NCBI GenBank assembly: GCA_037974335.1
Contig: CM075760.1
Coordinates: forward strand, 47,326,138-47,390,137
Reading direction: 5' to 3'
Origin: Prionace glauca
Taxonomy: Eukaryota; Chordata; Chondrichthyes; Carcharhiniformes; Carcharhinidae
DNA: 64,000 nucleotides
The position numbers were made by a program, and so were the translations under genes. A model generated the notes under the pieces. That model worked only from the letters and a program-made list of their open reading frames with translations. It was not told where the DNA came from and did no database searches. How positions within the stretch are numbered: the stretch's first letter is position 1; every line of letters starts with the position of its first letter. Below are positions 46,046 to 57,181 of this stretch, piece after piece.

Positions 46046-46780
46046 TTTTTCCATCTCCCCTGATACTTCTCCCTGAGCAGAAGGAAACTGTTCGGTTCAC
46101 CCATCATTAAATGAGATCACCACCGATCTGATGTGATAATTCTCAACTCCATTTTCCAACAGCATCCCCATGACTCTCGTTTCCGGGCGAATTGAAAATC
46201 TGTCTATCCCAGCATTGAAAACACTTAACGGCAGTCTATACACCTCTCTGCTGTAAAGAAGTCCACAGATTCGGTACCATCTGAAGGAAGAAATTCTTCA
46301 TCATCTCTTTCTTTAAATCGGCAACCCCTTATTCTGGGATTTAACCTCTGGTCCTAGACTCTCCCACAAGGGAATAAGAGAGAAGTCTATAGTATATTAA
46401 AGGCCATTCGACCCATCGTATCTGCCCCGGCCAAAGACAACTTAGCTGACTTTTCTAATCCCATTGCCAGCACTTGGCCCATTGCAGTGCATAATATGGC
46501 ACCAAAAGTTTACAATCAAGTGTAGTGAGTGTCTCTGACAGTGAATTCCAGACTCCATCACCCTTTGGGTGAAAAAGTTCTCTTCACATTCCCTCTAACT
46601 CTCCTACCCCATACCAAAATCAATGTATTACCCACCACCCCCTACCCGGCCCCCCAAAATGCCCATTGATCCCTCTAAAATGAGGATAAGTATCTTCCTG
46701 TCTACTCTATGACTGCCCCTCATTAGGCTTAAGTGGCTTTTACAGAGCTGCCTATCTCTATGACTCGGTGACTTTATCGG
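46046..46780 (-). mobile_element. Two old LINE 3' tails
   Basis: About 46046-46390 and 46395-46780 each resemble minus-strand LINE 3' ends: one with AACCCCTTATTCTGGGATTT, the other with GGCCATTCGACCCATCGTA and CACCCTTTGGGTGAAAAAG. Both are strongly diverged. Confidence 0.5.
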
Positions 46781-47109
46781 GGTGTGCCTCTTCTAACTAG
46801 CTGTCAATTAATTATTTAATTGAATTGCACACAGCCATTTCGGTAACAAGTCTCCTTGCTCGCTACCCAGGTGGGTTTTCATGGTAAAGGCCAGTTAAAT
46901 ATTTTAAGGAAATAATCCTGAACTTTGGAAACAATGAAGCTCACATCTGCTCTATCTCAGCATTCAGTGAGGCTGCTCTTTGGATTCCCAACGAGTTCTG
47001 TTCACTCGGTCCATACAACAACAGTGATAATTGAAATAACTTAGCAATGAAGTCGCAGGGGGGGGGAAATAACGTGTTGAGTGATAATTATCCAGGATTA
47101 GTTACTTAC

Positions 47110-47172
47110 TGGGTTCTACAATCAGCCTGGTTCCATTGCCGAAGGTGAGCTTTGCAGTCTCTCCATATGTTA
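47110..47172 (-). CDS. TRDJ: TRDJ segment 1 (D-proximal)
   Basis: Joining segment reading TYGETAKLTFGNGTRLIVEP, with the FGNG motif intact and a GTAAG donor after one base (phase 1). The 5' signal is weak: heptamer-like CACACCC on the plus strand, a 12-bp spacer and nonamer ACAGGATCC (47173-47200). The weak RSS suggests low use. Confidence 0.85.
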
Positions 47173-47382
47173 CACACCCTATGATTCCATAACAGGATCC
47201 ATTGTGGTCTCGTCCACCTCTCTCTGTCCCTCTACTTTGTCCCAGTGCCTTGATTGGGGGAGGGTCAGACCAGCAATAATGTACACTCGGTAAATATCAC
47301 AGTGGGGATGGAAGGTGGTGATGGAGCGTGGAGTTGTGAGGGTGGTATTGAGAGAGCTTGATGTTCTCTCGTGGGACTGGGA

Positions 47383-47464
47383 GGTTATTGTACAGGCGTT
47401 AAGGGAGATTCAACTACTGTGGTCCCAGCGTATACCCACAGTGATACATGCCAGCACAAAAACT
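47383..47464 (-). other. TRDD: TRDD segment (J-proximal)
   Basis: D segment with core 47422-47436 (minus strand GGTATACGCTGGGAC). The 5' side has heptamer CACTGTG, 12-bp spacer and nonamer AGTTTTTGT. The 3' side has heptamer CACAGTA, 23-bp spacer and nonamer ACAATAACC. It has the same 12/23 layout as the other TRDD. All three frames are open (GIRWD, VYAG, YTLG). It lies about 210 bp upstream of the first J-RSS. The 3' heptamer has one change from consensus in its last base. Confidence 0.9.
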
Positions 47465-47649
47465 CTTCAGCAGCTGTTGCCGCTGCTGCTGCTGTCACAT
47501 ATATCACCTCAGCTGTGACAGCAGAAACTTCCTCTTCGATACAACTATCAATTCCATTCCTATGAAGCACCCGCACCCGATTAAAATCGTTCATGTCATC
47601 CTACATGAGCACTGGCTAAAAATATTTGGCACAGCACACCTGTAGGGAT

Positions 47650-48020
47650 TAGTTCCGCATACATGAGGACGGTCTCAACAGGGATCGTGGGTTCATGTCG
47701 CACTATCTGTAACCCCCGTGACTTGCCTGGGTTTGCAAAACCTCACTCCTGTGCTGTCTGGAGACAATACACATCTCTTTAACCTGTGATCAGTGCTCCT
47801 TCCACACACATTGTCAGCCACTTTAGGACTTGAACAGCAGGTTAGGTGTAAAGATTCGCATTCTAATCAGTAATCTGTAAACTGTCTGTGCTTTATATGC
47901 TCTGTCTGAGGCCAGAACTCTCCATTCACCTAAAGAAGAGCTTAACCTCGAAAACTTGTGAGTTTACTATCAAATAAATCGGTTGGACTTAAACATAGTG
48001 TTGTCAGACTTTTTACGGGG
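47650..48020 (+). mobile_element. Dispersed retroelement fragment, same family as 8731-9180
   Basis: Starts AGTTCCGCATACATGAGGAC (short frame FRIHEDGLNRDRGFMSHYL ending in a stop), then ATACACATCTCTTTAACCTG, TATCAAATAAATCGG and GTGTTGTCAGACTTTTTAC. The coding-like start and fixed 3' end suggest the 3' part of a retroelement. Confidence 0.55.
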
Positions 48021-48119
48021 TTAGAAACCAGAAAGGTGTTCTGTGGTTGGGGTAATTTTTCAGGAAAATTGTTAAAGGAATGGAGGTAAGGAAGCTGAAG
48101 TGGAAATGTGGGGATGAGA

Positions 48120-48163
48120 GGGTGGGGGGGGGGGGGGGCGTTGGGGAGGGGGGGGGGGGTAGC
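48120..48163. repeat. Poly-G tracts
   Basis: Two G runs of more than 12 separated by a few bases. Possible assembly noise. Confidence 0.85.
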
Positions 48164-48459
48164 AGTCGGGGCGGTGAGGAGTTAACCTAGAGAATCCCCC
48201 AGCTCAGAAACAAGGCTATTGAAGGCACAATTGCGGATTGAGAGGCGAAATAAATTAGGAGCACTTTCAAAAGGCCAAAACTGTAGCAACAACAGATTGA
48301 AAAAGAACACAGGTTCGAGAAGCAGAAATGGTGAGAAGCCCATCCGTCGAAGGATTTGATGAGAAGTAGGTGAATCGTGATGTTTAACTAGAAGCCAAAT
48401 GGTGTTGTTTTACTTACTATCTCATAGGATGAGGACTTCGCTCACATCCCTAATTGAAT

Positions 48460-48640
48460 GGATTGTTTAAAGTTTGTTCATTAGTGTCACAGGTAGGCTT
48501 TCATTAACACTGCAATGAAGTTACTGTGAAAATCTCCTATTCGCCACACTCTTGCGCCTGTTCGGGGACACTGAAGGACAATTCAGCATGGTCAATGCAA
48601 CTAACCAGCAAATCATTCGGACTGTGGGAGGAAACCGGAT
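48460..48640 (-). mobile_element. SINE (family A, alternative tail), partial
   Basis: Complement of the TGACACTAATGAACAAAC tail and the AGGCGCAAGAGTGTGGCGA body. The head is missing. Confidence 0.8.
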
Positions 48641-49224
48641 AATTGTTAGGTCATTCCAGATGGCAAGTCATTGCTTTGCATCTGGAGTCAGACCAGGTAA
48701 GCTTGGTTGTATGTAATCCAGCCTCAACACGTTGGCTTCTCTCCACAGATGCTATCAGATTTGCTGGGATTTTCCAGAATCTTCTGTTTTTGTTTCAGAC
48801 CCTTTATCAGAACTGGCGAAGGATCATCTAGCCTCGAAACGTTTGCACTATTCGCTCTTCACATTTGCTGTCAGAGCTGCTGAGATTTTCCAGCAATTTT
48901 TGTTTGTGTTGAGGGAGTTCTGCAATGTCACTCATCCATGTTTAGGCGACGTATCAAATAGTCTGTCTTGTCTGTTGGGCGTTTAATATCCCATGGCTGA
49001 TTTGAAAGGGGAGCTGTCGAGTCAGTCAAAGAGTCATCAACTTTTATAGATCTTCGGGCCATCTTGTCTGTGCTAGCTATCAAACATGCATCTGTTCCAA
49101 TCACATCTTCCAACTCTTGGTCCATAGCGTGACAGGTGGTCATCTAAATGCTTCTTTCATCGCTGAACAATCCTGGGAGAAACCATTGACCAGAAACCTT
49201 TAAGAGTCAGCCATATTGCTGTGT
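48641..49224. other. Unassigned stretch with a dispersed-repeat trace
   Basis: 48725-48900 carries two CTGCTGAGATTTTCCAGCA-like blocks also seen at about 59180 in reverse. No gene. Confidence 0.35.
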
Positions 49225-49269
49225 TTCTGGAGTCACATTTAGACACATTTCCTTTTTTAAAAGGGCATT

Positions 49270-49442
49270 AATAAACAAGATGGCAACAAGCGACAATGGT
49301 CTCATTAGATCTTGTTTTATTAACTTCAAATTTCATCACCTGCCTTATTTAGATTTGAACTTCGATACCCGCCCAAATCAGTAACCCCGGTCCCTGAGTT
49401 GCTAATCTAATGACAATACCAGTGGGCTACCAACTGCCCATA
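49270..49442 (-). mobile_element. SINE (family B) remnant
   Basis: Complement of a GGTATCGAAGTTCAAATC B-box region and GGTAGCCCACTGGTATTGTC head; the tail is diverged. Confidence 0.65.
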
Positions 49443-49617
49443 TCCCATTACTGAAATTCCACAACCATCAATGAGTGGACACATGTTGTTAGGTCAGGGT
49501 GAGATCAGAAACGGAAAAGTCCAAAGTGGTGGTCTTCCTATAAAACTTCTGTTCTACCAGGATGGGATATTCAATCATTCACCCCCTTTTTCGACATCTG
49601 AAGAGTTGCGAATGATG

Positions 49618-49757
49618 CTCAACATTGTGAGTTATGGGGAGAGGGCGGGAAAGTGGAACTGAGCCACGACAGATCAGCCATGATCTTATTGAATGGCGGG
49701 GCAGGCTCGAAGGGCTAGATGGCCTACTCCTGCTCTTATTTCTTATGTTCTTATAAG
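49618..49757 (+). mobile_element. CR1-like LINE 3' tail, 140 bp
   Basis: AGTTATGGGGAGAGGGCGGG through GATCAGCCATGATCTTATTG to TTTCTTATGTTCTTATAAG. Nearly the same as the other copies of this subfamily, so a recent, severely 5'-truncated insertion. Confidence 0.88.
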
Positions 49758-50375
49758 CAGAGATCCCTACTTCTAACCATTTAATGGTATGAAGGAAGCA
49801 ATATTTGCAAGTTTTGTTGTATTCTTCCATCCTGGGCAAATCAAAAGAGATTTGTGAGTAGATATTTGTGCAGTTTTTCTGTTAGAAACAACCATGCATG
49901 AAATATGTGCCATGTGAAATTAAATTTATGCAAGTGGCTAAAAGATGCTCAGGGATCCACTCTGGTGAGTGAATGTAAGTTCACGCTGGGACAATGATTA
50001 TCTCAGTAGCGATCGAAATGATCTGCTATTTTTAGTTACTTAGTTTAAGTGAAGAGCACACTTTGGCACATTGCGTCTGACAATCACAAACGTTTCAATA
50101 CATAATGCACATGTTTAACCGGAAGGAATAATCTTTGGAATTTCTCAGTTTCAAAAGAAACTTTGTTTTTCTTTATCTATTCTGGCCCCTGGTCAAGATT
50201 CACAGAGTGCATCCACATTCGATGATCAGCTATCTGATTTGAACTCCGCGTGAGTGTCAGTCCCCTCCTCTAAGTCATTGATAAATGACTTTGATAATGA
50301 CTAGCGACCGTACATACATTCTGCGTACTAGTCCAGCAGTTGATGTGACTATCAATCTGTCTAACATTCTGGTGG
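49758..50375. other. Unassigned stretch
   Basis: No recognisable gene, segment or repeat. Confidence 0.3.
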
Positions 50376-50640
50376 CCATTTATTAATTTTGTGTGTTTGT
50401 CAAACTCTGTCTATGAATCTATCCATTTAACTATCGAGTGACCACACATTTGTTTTCTGTTAACTCATCAGTTCGTGTGTCCATAAATCTATCTAACTGT
50501 CCAGTGCCCATATATCTGCCTTGTGTGTTAATGCATCAGTTCCTGTGTCTATCAGTCTGTCTTGCTAGCCATTTATGGGCCATATATCTGATTTGCGTGT
50601 AAATGAATCAGCGGATATGTCTAAGAATCTACTTCACATC
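50376..50640. repeat. Degenerate minisatellite, ~70-bp units
   Basis: About four units, each with CCATATATCTG-TTGTGTGT, AATGCATCAGTTC-TGTGTC and TATCTATCTAACTGTC-like parts. Strongly diverged between units. Confidence 0.65.
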
Positions 50641-52277
50641 TGTCTGCCTCTCTATCTCAGTGTCGATACTGCAGTTCTAATAACGCCGACATTGGAGATT
50701 GGGAAAAAACATCATGCCAGAGTTTCCATTGCCTGGAAGAGGAATCTGCAGTTTATGTAGAGACTGCTGCCCTGAATTCACCAGTGTCTGTGTTTAAGGC
50801 GCAGAAGTATTTCCTAGAGTCCTCACCTGTCACCGATGAAATTGTCAGACTGACAATTCTGTAAGGTTTGCTCGGGACTCCCCTCCCCCTCCCCCATGGC
50901 TTGGTGAAGAGGTTCCTGGCACCAGACCAAGCAAGCTCTCGCCACCTCTCTGATGGAACAGTTGATTGCCGTGGTGGCTCCCTGCTGGACCCTCATTTCT
51001 GTCTTTGGCCAGTTTATGACTGCAGATGCAGCTAGGCTACCTGAAGGAGAGAGAAAATTTGAATTAAGTGGAGGTTCCAGGCATTCTATCGATTTGAAAC
51101 TGGGGAGGCGTGGGAGAGGAGGAGGATGGTGGCCCCAGTTCCCTCTGTAGGCATCGTGCTGCCCTTGGAGATAGCCAGCAATCGCGGTTTTGCCCTGTAA
51201 GTGCATCAGTACTATTTCACGAAACTGAACTGTAGGGTGGTGCTGCAGGCCCCTGGACAGAGATGTGGAAATTTGAGGTCTGGCTAGATCAATATCTGCA
51301 ACATGCATTCAAAACCAAATGAGGCATGGGATGGAAACATGGATAACAGGCCATGTTTTTAATTAGATGGCATCATTTCAAATTTGTTAACACAGTAACA
51401 GGTCATTCGGCCCATGAGCTTTTGCTGGCATTTATTTACCCAACCCCACTTCTTCTCAAACGATGAGATTTGCCGTTTTTTCACCTATAACCTCCTGAAT
51501 TACATAAACACCACTCATGTCACATCTTCCATGTTCTACAGTTCCACGTTCTCACCATTCACTTATGGAACTAAAGAGACATCGTCTAGATCTCACACTA
51601 ATGACTGTGTGATTTATTCTGTCCTGGGATATGAGATTCGCGAGACTGAGCCATTATTAACTGCCCATGCTTATTTGCCCCACTTTGACAAGAGAGTGTG
51701 GAGCTGCTTTCCCGTAGTTCTGCATGACTAGGTGCATAAGGTACACTCAACAGTACTTTCAGGGGGAAGGTGATGTTCCCCTTGGTTTTAACCCAGCGAC
51801 ACACATAGAAGGATGATTTCAACTTCGTGGATCTGTATGGATTGAAGGGAACACTGCAGACGATGCTCTTTGTGTCTATCTGCAGCAAATGTCGTCCCAA
51901 GTGCTGGATCTTTTTGGTCTGGAAGGCAAAGTCAAGGAGTGTTCGGTGAGCTATTCATATCTACGGTATCTGACTGCTAATGGTAAAATACAGAGATTTA
52001 ATTTCACTGCTCTCTCAAAAATCTGTTTCTGTCTCTTCTGAGAGGGAATGGGTGGGTTATTTTAGCTTGGCCTGGCCATTACATTTATAAAGAAGTTCGG
52101 AATGCTTCTAAACCCTCCATGTGGAATTGGCATATCAGTCAACCAAGATTTTTAGGGAATATTTTTACATTTTTGCCAAACTAATATTACTTCTACACAT
52201 TATTTTGTTGAAGGCTCGTTTACTTTGAAAATTCTGCTGTGGTACTGATTACCAATTTGAACAATCTCTTTCCCTGA
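50641..52277. other. Unassigned stretch between the two TRDD segments
   Basis: No V, D or J found by heptamer/nonamer reading. A minus-strand frame at 50823-51308 has no recognisable domain and ends at a GTGAGG donor-like site; I do not call it. Confidence 0.3.
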
Positions 52278-52359
52278 GGTTTTTGTATGAGGATGCCGCT
52301 ATGCTCAGCACTGTGACCACTGCTGTCGTATCACAGTGACACACAGCCGCACAAAAACT
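52278..52359 (-). other. TRDD: TRDD segment (V-proximal)
   Basis: D segment with core 52316-52331 (minus strand ATACGACAGCAGTGGT). Its 5' side in the sense of transcription carries heptamer CACTGTG, a 12-bp spacer and nonamer AGTTTTTGT. Its 3' side carries CACAGTG, a 22-bp spacer and a perfect ACAAAAACC. The 5'-12/3'-23 asymmetry is that of TCR delta/beta Ds and permits V-D-D-J joining. Frames read IRQQW, YDSSG and TTAVV, all open. It lies about 370 bp downstream of the VH-like V-RSS, an unusually short V-D distance for a TRD locus. Confidence 0.93.
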
Positions 52360-52726
52360 GCACTCACTCTCTGTTCAGTACTGCCGCTCAATATTTACTT
52401 CAAATAGACCATTATTTCGATGTAATTTACAATTTATGCAGCAGCTTACAAAACACAATCTAGAAACACCTCCTCCAAGTATCAGAAATAGTAAAACGAG
52501 CATTATATCCAGGTGTGTAATTGCTGAAACTGTTAACAGTTAATATAAACAGAGTGAAAATCTCAGCCCATTATGTCTGTATGTTTTCTTGGTTTCATGT
52601 TTAATTTTTACTAAGTTGGGTTTGTCAGAGTTGGTTTGTGTTTTGGTTCTGATCACTGTCGTTATTGTTATATTTAACAATATAACCTCCAGGTTACGAT
52701 GGAAGTTGCTGAATTCCCTTTCGAGC

Positions 52727-52765
52727 GGTTCTTGTTTGGGTCCATCCCTGGTTCCTCTCGCTGTG
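52727..52765 (-). promoter_or_regulatory. V-RSS (23 type) of the VH-like V
   Basis: Directly 3' of the YYCARK codons: heptamer CACAGCG, spacer of exactly 23 bp, nonamer ACAAGAACC. One heptamer and one nonamer change from consensus. It is compatible with the 12-RSS on the 5' side of the TRDD about 370 bp downstream. Confidence 0.92.
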
Positions 52766-53070
52766 TTTTCTTGCACAGTAATAGATGGCGGTGTCTTCGA
52801 TCTTCAGCTTCGTCATCTCCAAGGAGAAGATGTTGTTTGAAGCGTCTTTGGACGCAGTAAATCGATCCTTAATTGTTGGAGTGTAGCTGTTGATAGATGA
52901 ATCGTAGTAGCCAACCAGCCACTCCAGGCCCTCTCCGGCAACCTGTCGGAACCAGTACCTGCTGTAGCTGTCAAGATCGAAGCCGTTGGTTTTACAGGTC
53001 AGTGTCAGGGAGCCTCCGAGACGCCCGGTCTCTGCCTCTGGCTGAGTCAACACAACCTCCGACTGGACAC
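52766..53070 (-). CDS. VH-like V segment inside the TRD locus
   Basis: An intact immunoglobulin heavy-chain-type V domain of 101 residues. Canonical residues are all present: LTCKTNG with the first Cys, YWFRQ with the core Trp, [12 protein letters not shown] in framework 2/CDR2, DRFTASKD in framework 3, and [11 protein letters not shown] ending in the second Cys. The acceptor is TTTTTACAG in phase 1. GLEW and YYCAR are VH rather than V-alpha/delta features. It lies upstream of TRDD, TRDJ and TRDC in the same orientation, so it is best read as a VH used by TCR delta, as known in sharks, amphibians, birds and monotremes. It could instead be a stray IgH V, but its 23-RSS and position fit rearrangement to the TRDDs. 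Confidence 0.93.
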
Positions 53071-53204
53071 CTGTAAAAATAGATCAAAAACCCCGAGGAT
53101 TAATCCTGGTGAAATGACTGCTGACTCTGGAACAGTCCAGAGATAGACTAACATTGACACAGTAATAGTGAGAGACTTGGGCAACATAAAAAGAAACTGC
53201 TCAC

Positions 53205-53250
53205 CGGATAAGAAAGTCAGCAACAAACTGAGAGAAATGGCCGACCTCAT
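53205..53250 (-). CDS. VH-like V gene, leader exon
   Basis: Signal peptide exon reading MRSAISLSLLLTFLS plus one base, followed by a GTGAGC donor in phase 1. It has an Arg near the start and a leucine-rich core. The following intron is 134 bp. A TATA-like palindrome TATTTAAATA lies about 90 bp upstream (53340-53349), at a plausible promoter distance. I did not find the ATGCAAAT octamer usual for IgH V promoters. Confidence 0.9.
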
Positions 53251-53339
53251 CTTTCTGGTGATTTGGGGGAAATGGTTGTGTCAGGAACTCAGTGAACAAA
53301 CCAGCTCCCGGACTGTTGGATTCCGGTCCCAGTGAGCGG

Positions 53340-53349
53340 TATTTAAATA
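53340..53349 (-). promoter_or_regulatory. Putative TATA box of the VH-like V
   Basis: TATTTAAATA, about 90 bp upstream of the ATG at 53250. Sequence and spacing suit a V promoter; no transcript evidence is available. Confidence 0.4.
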
Positions 53350-54997
53350 CCCGGCAGAAGGGGGCGGCTTTCCAGGCGCCGCCTGTTGATTCCCTGCTGG
53401 AGGCGGCGCCTGGATCCACGTCCCACCTTCCACACCCCCAACAGAATGGACTCGGAGATTTACAATAGATTAATATTAAAATGGACATTTTATCTGTGTT
53501 GAGATATTTGTTTGGCTGAGTATGTTCATTGTCTTATTTCTGATAGTGATATTGCAGTTCATCATTTCTTTATTTTTATTTAAATAATTCCATCGCAAAT
53601 AGTGTGCTTTTATTACCACGCCCCCAGGAAGAACACAAATCTAAAAATTATGAAATAACATTTTTGGAAAATAAAGGGACCGTCTGTCTATTTTGCAACA
53701 ATTCCGGGTCTTTGTCACATTACAATAATAAAGCATCACTTATCAAAATAATTGTTATCAATTTCTGAAATTCAAAAACTTTGTGGATGAACAAAGTGAC
53801 TCTATTTACAATGTGGATGTGTATTTCTGGGAAATTTGAGTTGGAGATGAGAAGAAACTCTCACACAACATAATGGTTCTGCTTGTATTTGTCAAACTGC
53901 TCCAACCTCGAAGTCAGCCCTTTGAAAATAACAAGAATCCCACCCTTGAAATAAAAGTTGACAGAGAAACATAAACTTAACATCGACTTTTGACAGCGAA
54001 GTTGACGAATCAAAACGGATACGGGGATCATTAAATGTTCTCCTTCAGCATCCAAATCATTGCAGCTCAGTCGATCGGCCACCGGCTGTCTAACACTCGC
54101 TGGTATTGGGAACAAGGTTATTAGGATTTTGTGGCACAGCAGCATAAGAATAAATGTTTTACCTTCCATTAAATTAGGTTATGAACTGATCATTTCTCCA
54201 CTCATTGGCAGCTATGAGAGGAACTCTCCAATAATGGAAATCAGATCATACTGTACAACAGAACACGGTGCAAATCAGGCACAAGAGACAGTACTGTTTA
54301 AATGAGAGACAAAACTTCTAGAATATTCCAGGAATCCCCGCTGTTCAGGTCAGTTTTATGATGTTCCTTTAACATTTTTGGCCATTGCTCTGTTCTCAAT
54401 TGACTGGGGAATTGGGATCATCAACATCTCTCTCGCATTTCATGAAGTGGTTAATAAACAGACTTTAATTATTGGAATGGCATTGACTTGGAAATTATGC
54501 AAATGAAAAATCTTGTGGTCACTTTATTGCCTTGCGATATTATTTACTCACATAATGAACAGGACATTGAATGAAAACATTTGATTAGAATGATTACGAT
54601 TTAAAATGTATCTTTCTCGTGGTGATGAAACATTTATTGTTTAAATGGCTGAATCTCGTTTTGTCCATTCAGGTTCACGCTAATCTATCCAATACTGTAT
54701 TTAGCAGCAATCCAGGCTGTGTCAATTGTTCAACGTTATTGACAGAAAACATCTAGGAGTGTTTGTACAATAAATCAAAGATCTGTTTCCTCAGTCCTGA
54801 CCGTTTGGCTGCAAGACAACGTAAAACCCTTCACGTTGCCAACGAGGGCTATTTATTAACAAATCTACCCAGCAACAGTACTGAGACACCTTCATTTTCT
54901 CCCATCTCTAACGAAAGGAAAGTCATGAAACTTCTCTGACACCCTGTTAGCAACAATGATGATTTTTCCAACTCTTGAGGATATTACGTTCATCTTG
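53350..54997. other. Unassigned AT-rich stretch upstream of the VH-like V
   Basis: No gene recognised. It should include regulatory sequence of the VH-like V. Confidence 0.3.
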
Positions 54998-57181
54998 GTG
55001 ATGGAAAGGGATAGGTATATACCGAAGGGCAGAAGTTATAGCTGGGGGAAAGGTACTTATGAGGCTATTAGGTGAGATTTAGGATACATAGGTTGGAGTA
55101 GGAAACGCCAGGGGCTGGGAACAACTGAAATGTGGAGCTTGTTCAAGGAGCAGCTACTGCGAGTTCTTGATAAATATGTACCTGTCAGGCAGGGAGGAAG
55201 TGGTCGAGCGAGGGAACCGTGGTGTACTAAAGAAGTTGAATCTCTGGTGAAGAGGAAGAAGGAGGCTTATGTAAAGATGAGGTGTGAAGGCTCAGTTAGG
55301 GCATTGGAGAGTTACAAATTAGTCAGGAAGGAGCTAAAGAGAGAGTTAAGAAGAGCTAGAAGAGGACATGAGAAGACTTTGGCGGGTAGGATCAAGGAGA
55401 ACCCTAAAGCTTTCTATAAGTATGTCAAGAATAAAAGATTGTTTAGAGCAAGATTAGGGCCAGTCAGGGACAGTAGTTGGAAGTTGTGCGTGGAGCCTGA
55501 AGAGATAGGAGAGGCACTAAATGAATATTTTTCGTCAGTATTCACGCAGGAAAAAGTCAATGTAGTCGAGGGGAATACTGAGATACAGGCTTTTAAACTA
55601 GGCGGGATTAAGGTACATAGGGAGGAGGTGTTAGCAATTCTTGAGAGTATGAAAATAGATAAGTCCCCTGGGCTGGATGAGATTTACCCTAGGATTCTCT
55701 GGAAGGCTACGGAGGAGATTGCAGAGCCTTTGGCTTTGATCTTCTTGTCGTCATTGGCTACAGGTATAGTGCCGGAAGACTGGAGGAAAGCAAATGTTGT
55801 CCCCTTCTTCAAGAAGGGGAGTAGAGACCATCCTGGGAATTATAGACCAGTGTGCCTTACTTCTGTTGTCGGCAAAGTTTTGGAAAGAATTATAAGAGAT
55901 AGGATATATAACCATCTAGAGAGAAATAAATTGATTAGGGATAGCCAACATGATTTTGTGAAGGGTAGGTCATGCCTCACAAACCTTATCGAATCTTTTG
56001 AAAAGGTGACCAAAGAGGTGGATAAAGGTAAGGCAGTTGACGTGGTGTATATGGATTTTGGCAAAGCGTTTGATAAGGCTCCCCATGGTAGGCTACTGCA
56101 GAAAATGCAGATGCATGGGATTGAGGGTGATTTAGCAGTTTGGATCAGGAATTGGCTAGCTGATAGAAGACAGAGGGTGGTGGTTGATGGGAAATATTCA
56201 ACCTGGAGTTCAGTTACAAGTGGTGCACCTCAGGGATCTATTTTGGGGCCACTGCTGTTTGTCATTTTTATAAATGACCTAGATGAGGGTGTAGAAGGAT
56301 GGATTAGTAAATTTGCTGACGACACCAAAGTTGGAGGAGTTATAGACAGTGAGGATGAATGTTACAGATTGTAGAGGGACATAGATAAGCTGCAGAGCTG
56401 GGTCGAGAGGTGGCAAATGGAGTTTAATACGGAAATGTGTGAGGTGATTCACTTTGGTAAGAATAACAGGAGTACAGAATATAGGGCTAATGGAAGGACT
56501 CTTGGTAGTGTCGACGAACAGAGAGATCTCGGGGTACATGTGCATAGATCCCTGAAAGTTGACACCCGGGTTGATAAGGTTGTTAAGAAGGCGTACAGTG
56601 TGTTAGCTTTTATTGGTAGAGGGATTGAATTTCGGAGCCGTGAGATCATGTTGCAACTGTACAAAACTGTGGTGCGGCCGCACTTGGAGTATTGCGTACA
56701 GTTCTGGTCGCCGCATTATAAGAAAGATGTCGAAGCATTGGAAAGGGTGCAGAGGAGGTTTACCAGGATGTTGCCTGGTATGGTGGAAAGGTCTTATGAG
56801 GGAAGGCTGAGGGACTTGAGGTTATTTTCGTTAAAGAGAAGGTTAAGAGATGACCTAATTGAGGCATACAAGATGACCAGAGGATTAGATAGGGCGGTGA
56901 TGGCTAACACGAGGGGACATAGCTTTAAATTGAGGAGTGGTAATTATACGACGGATGTCAGAGGTAGGTTCTTTACTGAGAGGGTAGTAAGGGCGTGGAA
57001 TGCCCTGCCTGCAGCAGTTGTGGACTCGCCAACTTTAAGGGCGTTCAAAAGGTCAGTGGGTAGGCATATGGATAACATTGGAATAGTTTAGGTTAGAGGG
57101 TCATTAGATTGGTTCCATTGGTCGGCACAACATCGAGGGCTGAAGGGCCTGTACTGCGCTGTAATGTTCTATGTTCTATGT
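54998..57181 (+). mobile_element. CR1-like LINE between the NAR cassette and the VH-like V
   Basis: About 2.2 kb, 5'-truncated in the endonuclease end. A 414-residue frame (55130-56374) runs through [67 protein letters not shown] and FADDTK, then a TAG where relatives have CAG. The frame resumes in phase to 57091 (MEFNTEMCEVIHFGKNN, thumb, MDNIGIV). There is an in-frame deletion near GLDRAVMANTRG. The tail ends TGTTCTATGTTCTATG. Same subfamily as 12644-14043. Confidence 0.93.

Noticed and set aside
47290-47330. Extra CACAGTG heptamer near the second TRDD
   Set aside because: No nonamer at 12 or 23 bp and no coding segment beside it.
50823-51308. 161-codon minus-strand frame ending at a GTGAGG donor-like site
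   Set aside because: No Ig features, signal peptide or RSS; likely chance.
53140-53200. A TATTACTGT stretch in the leader intron resembling a YYC end of a V
   Set aside because: It lies within the VH-like V leader intron and has no V framework around it.
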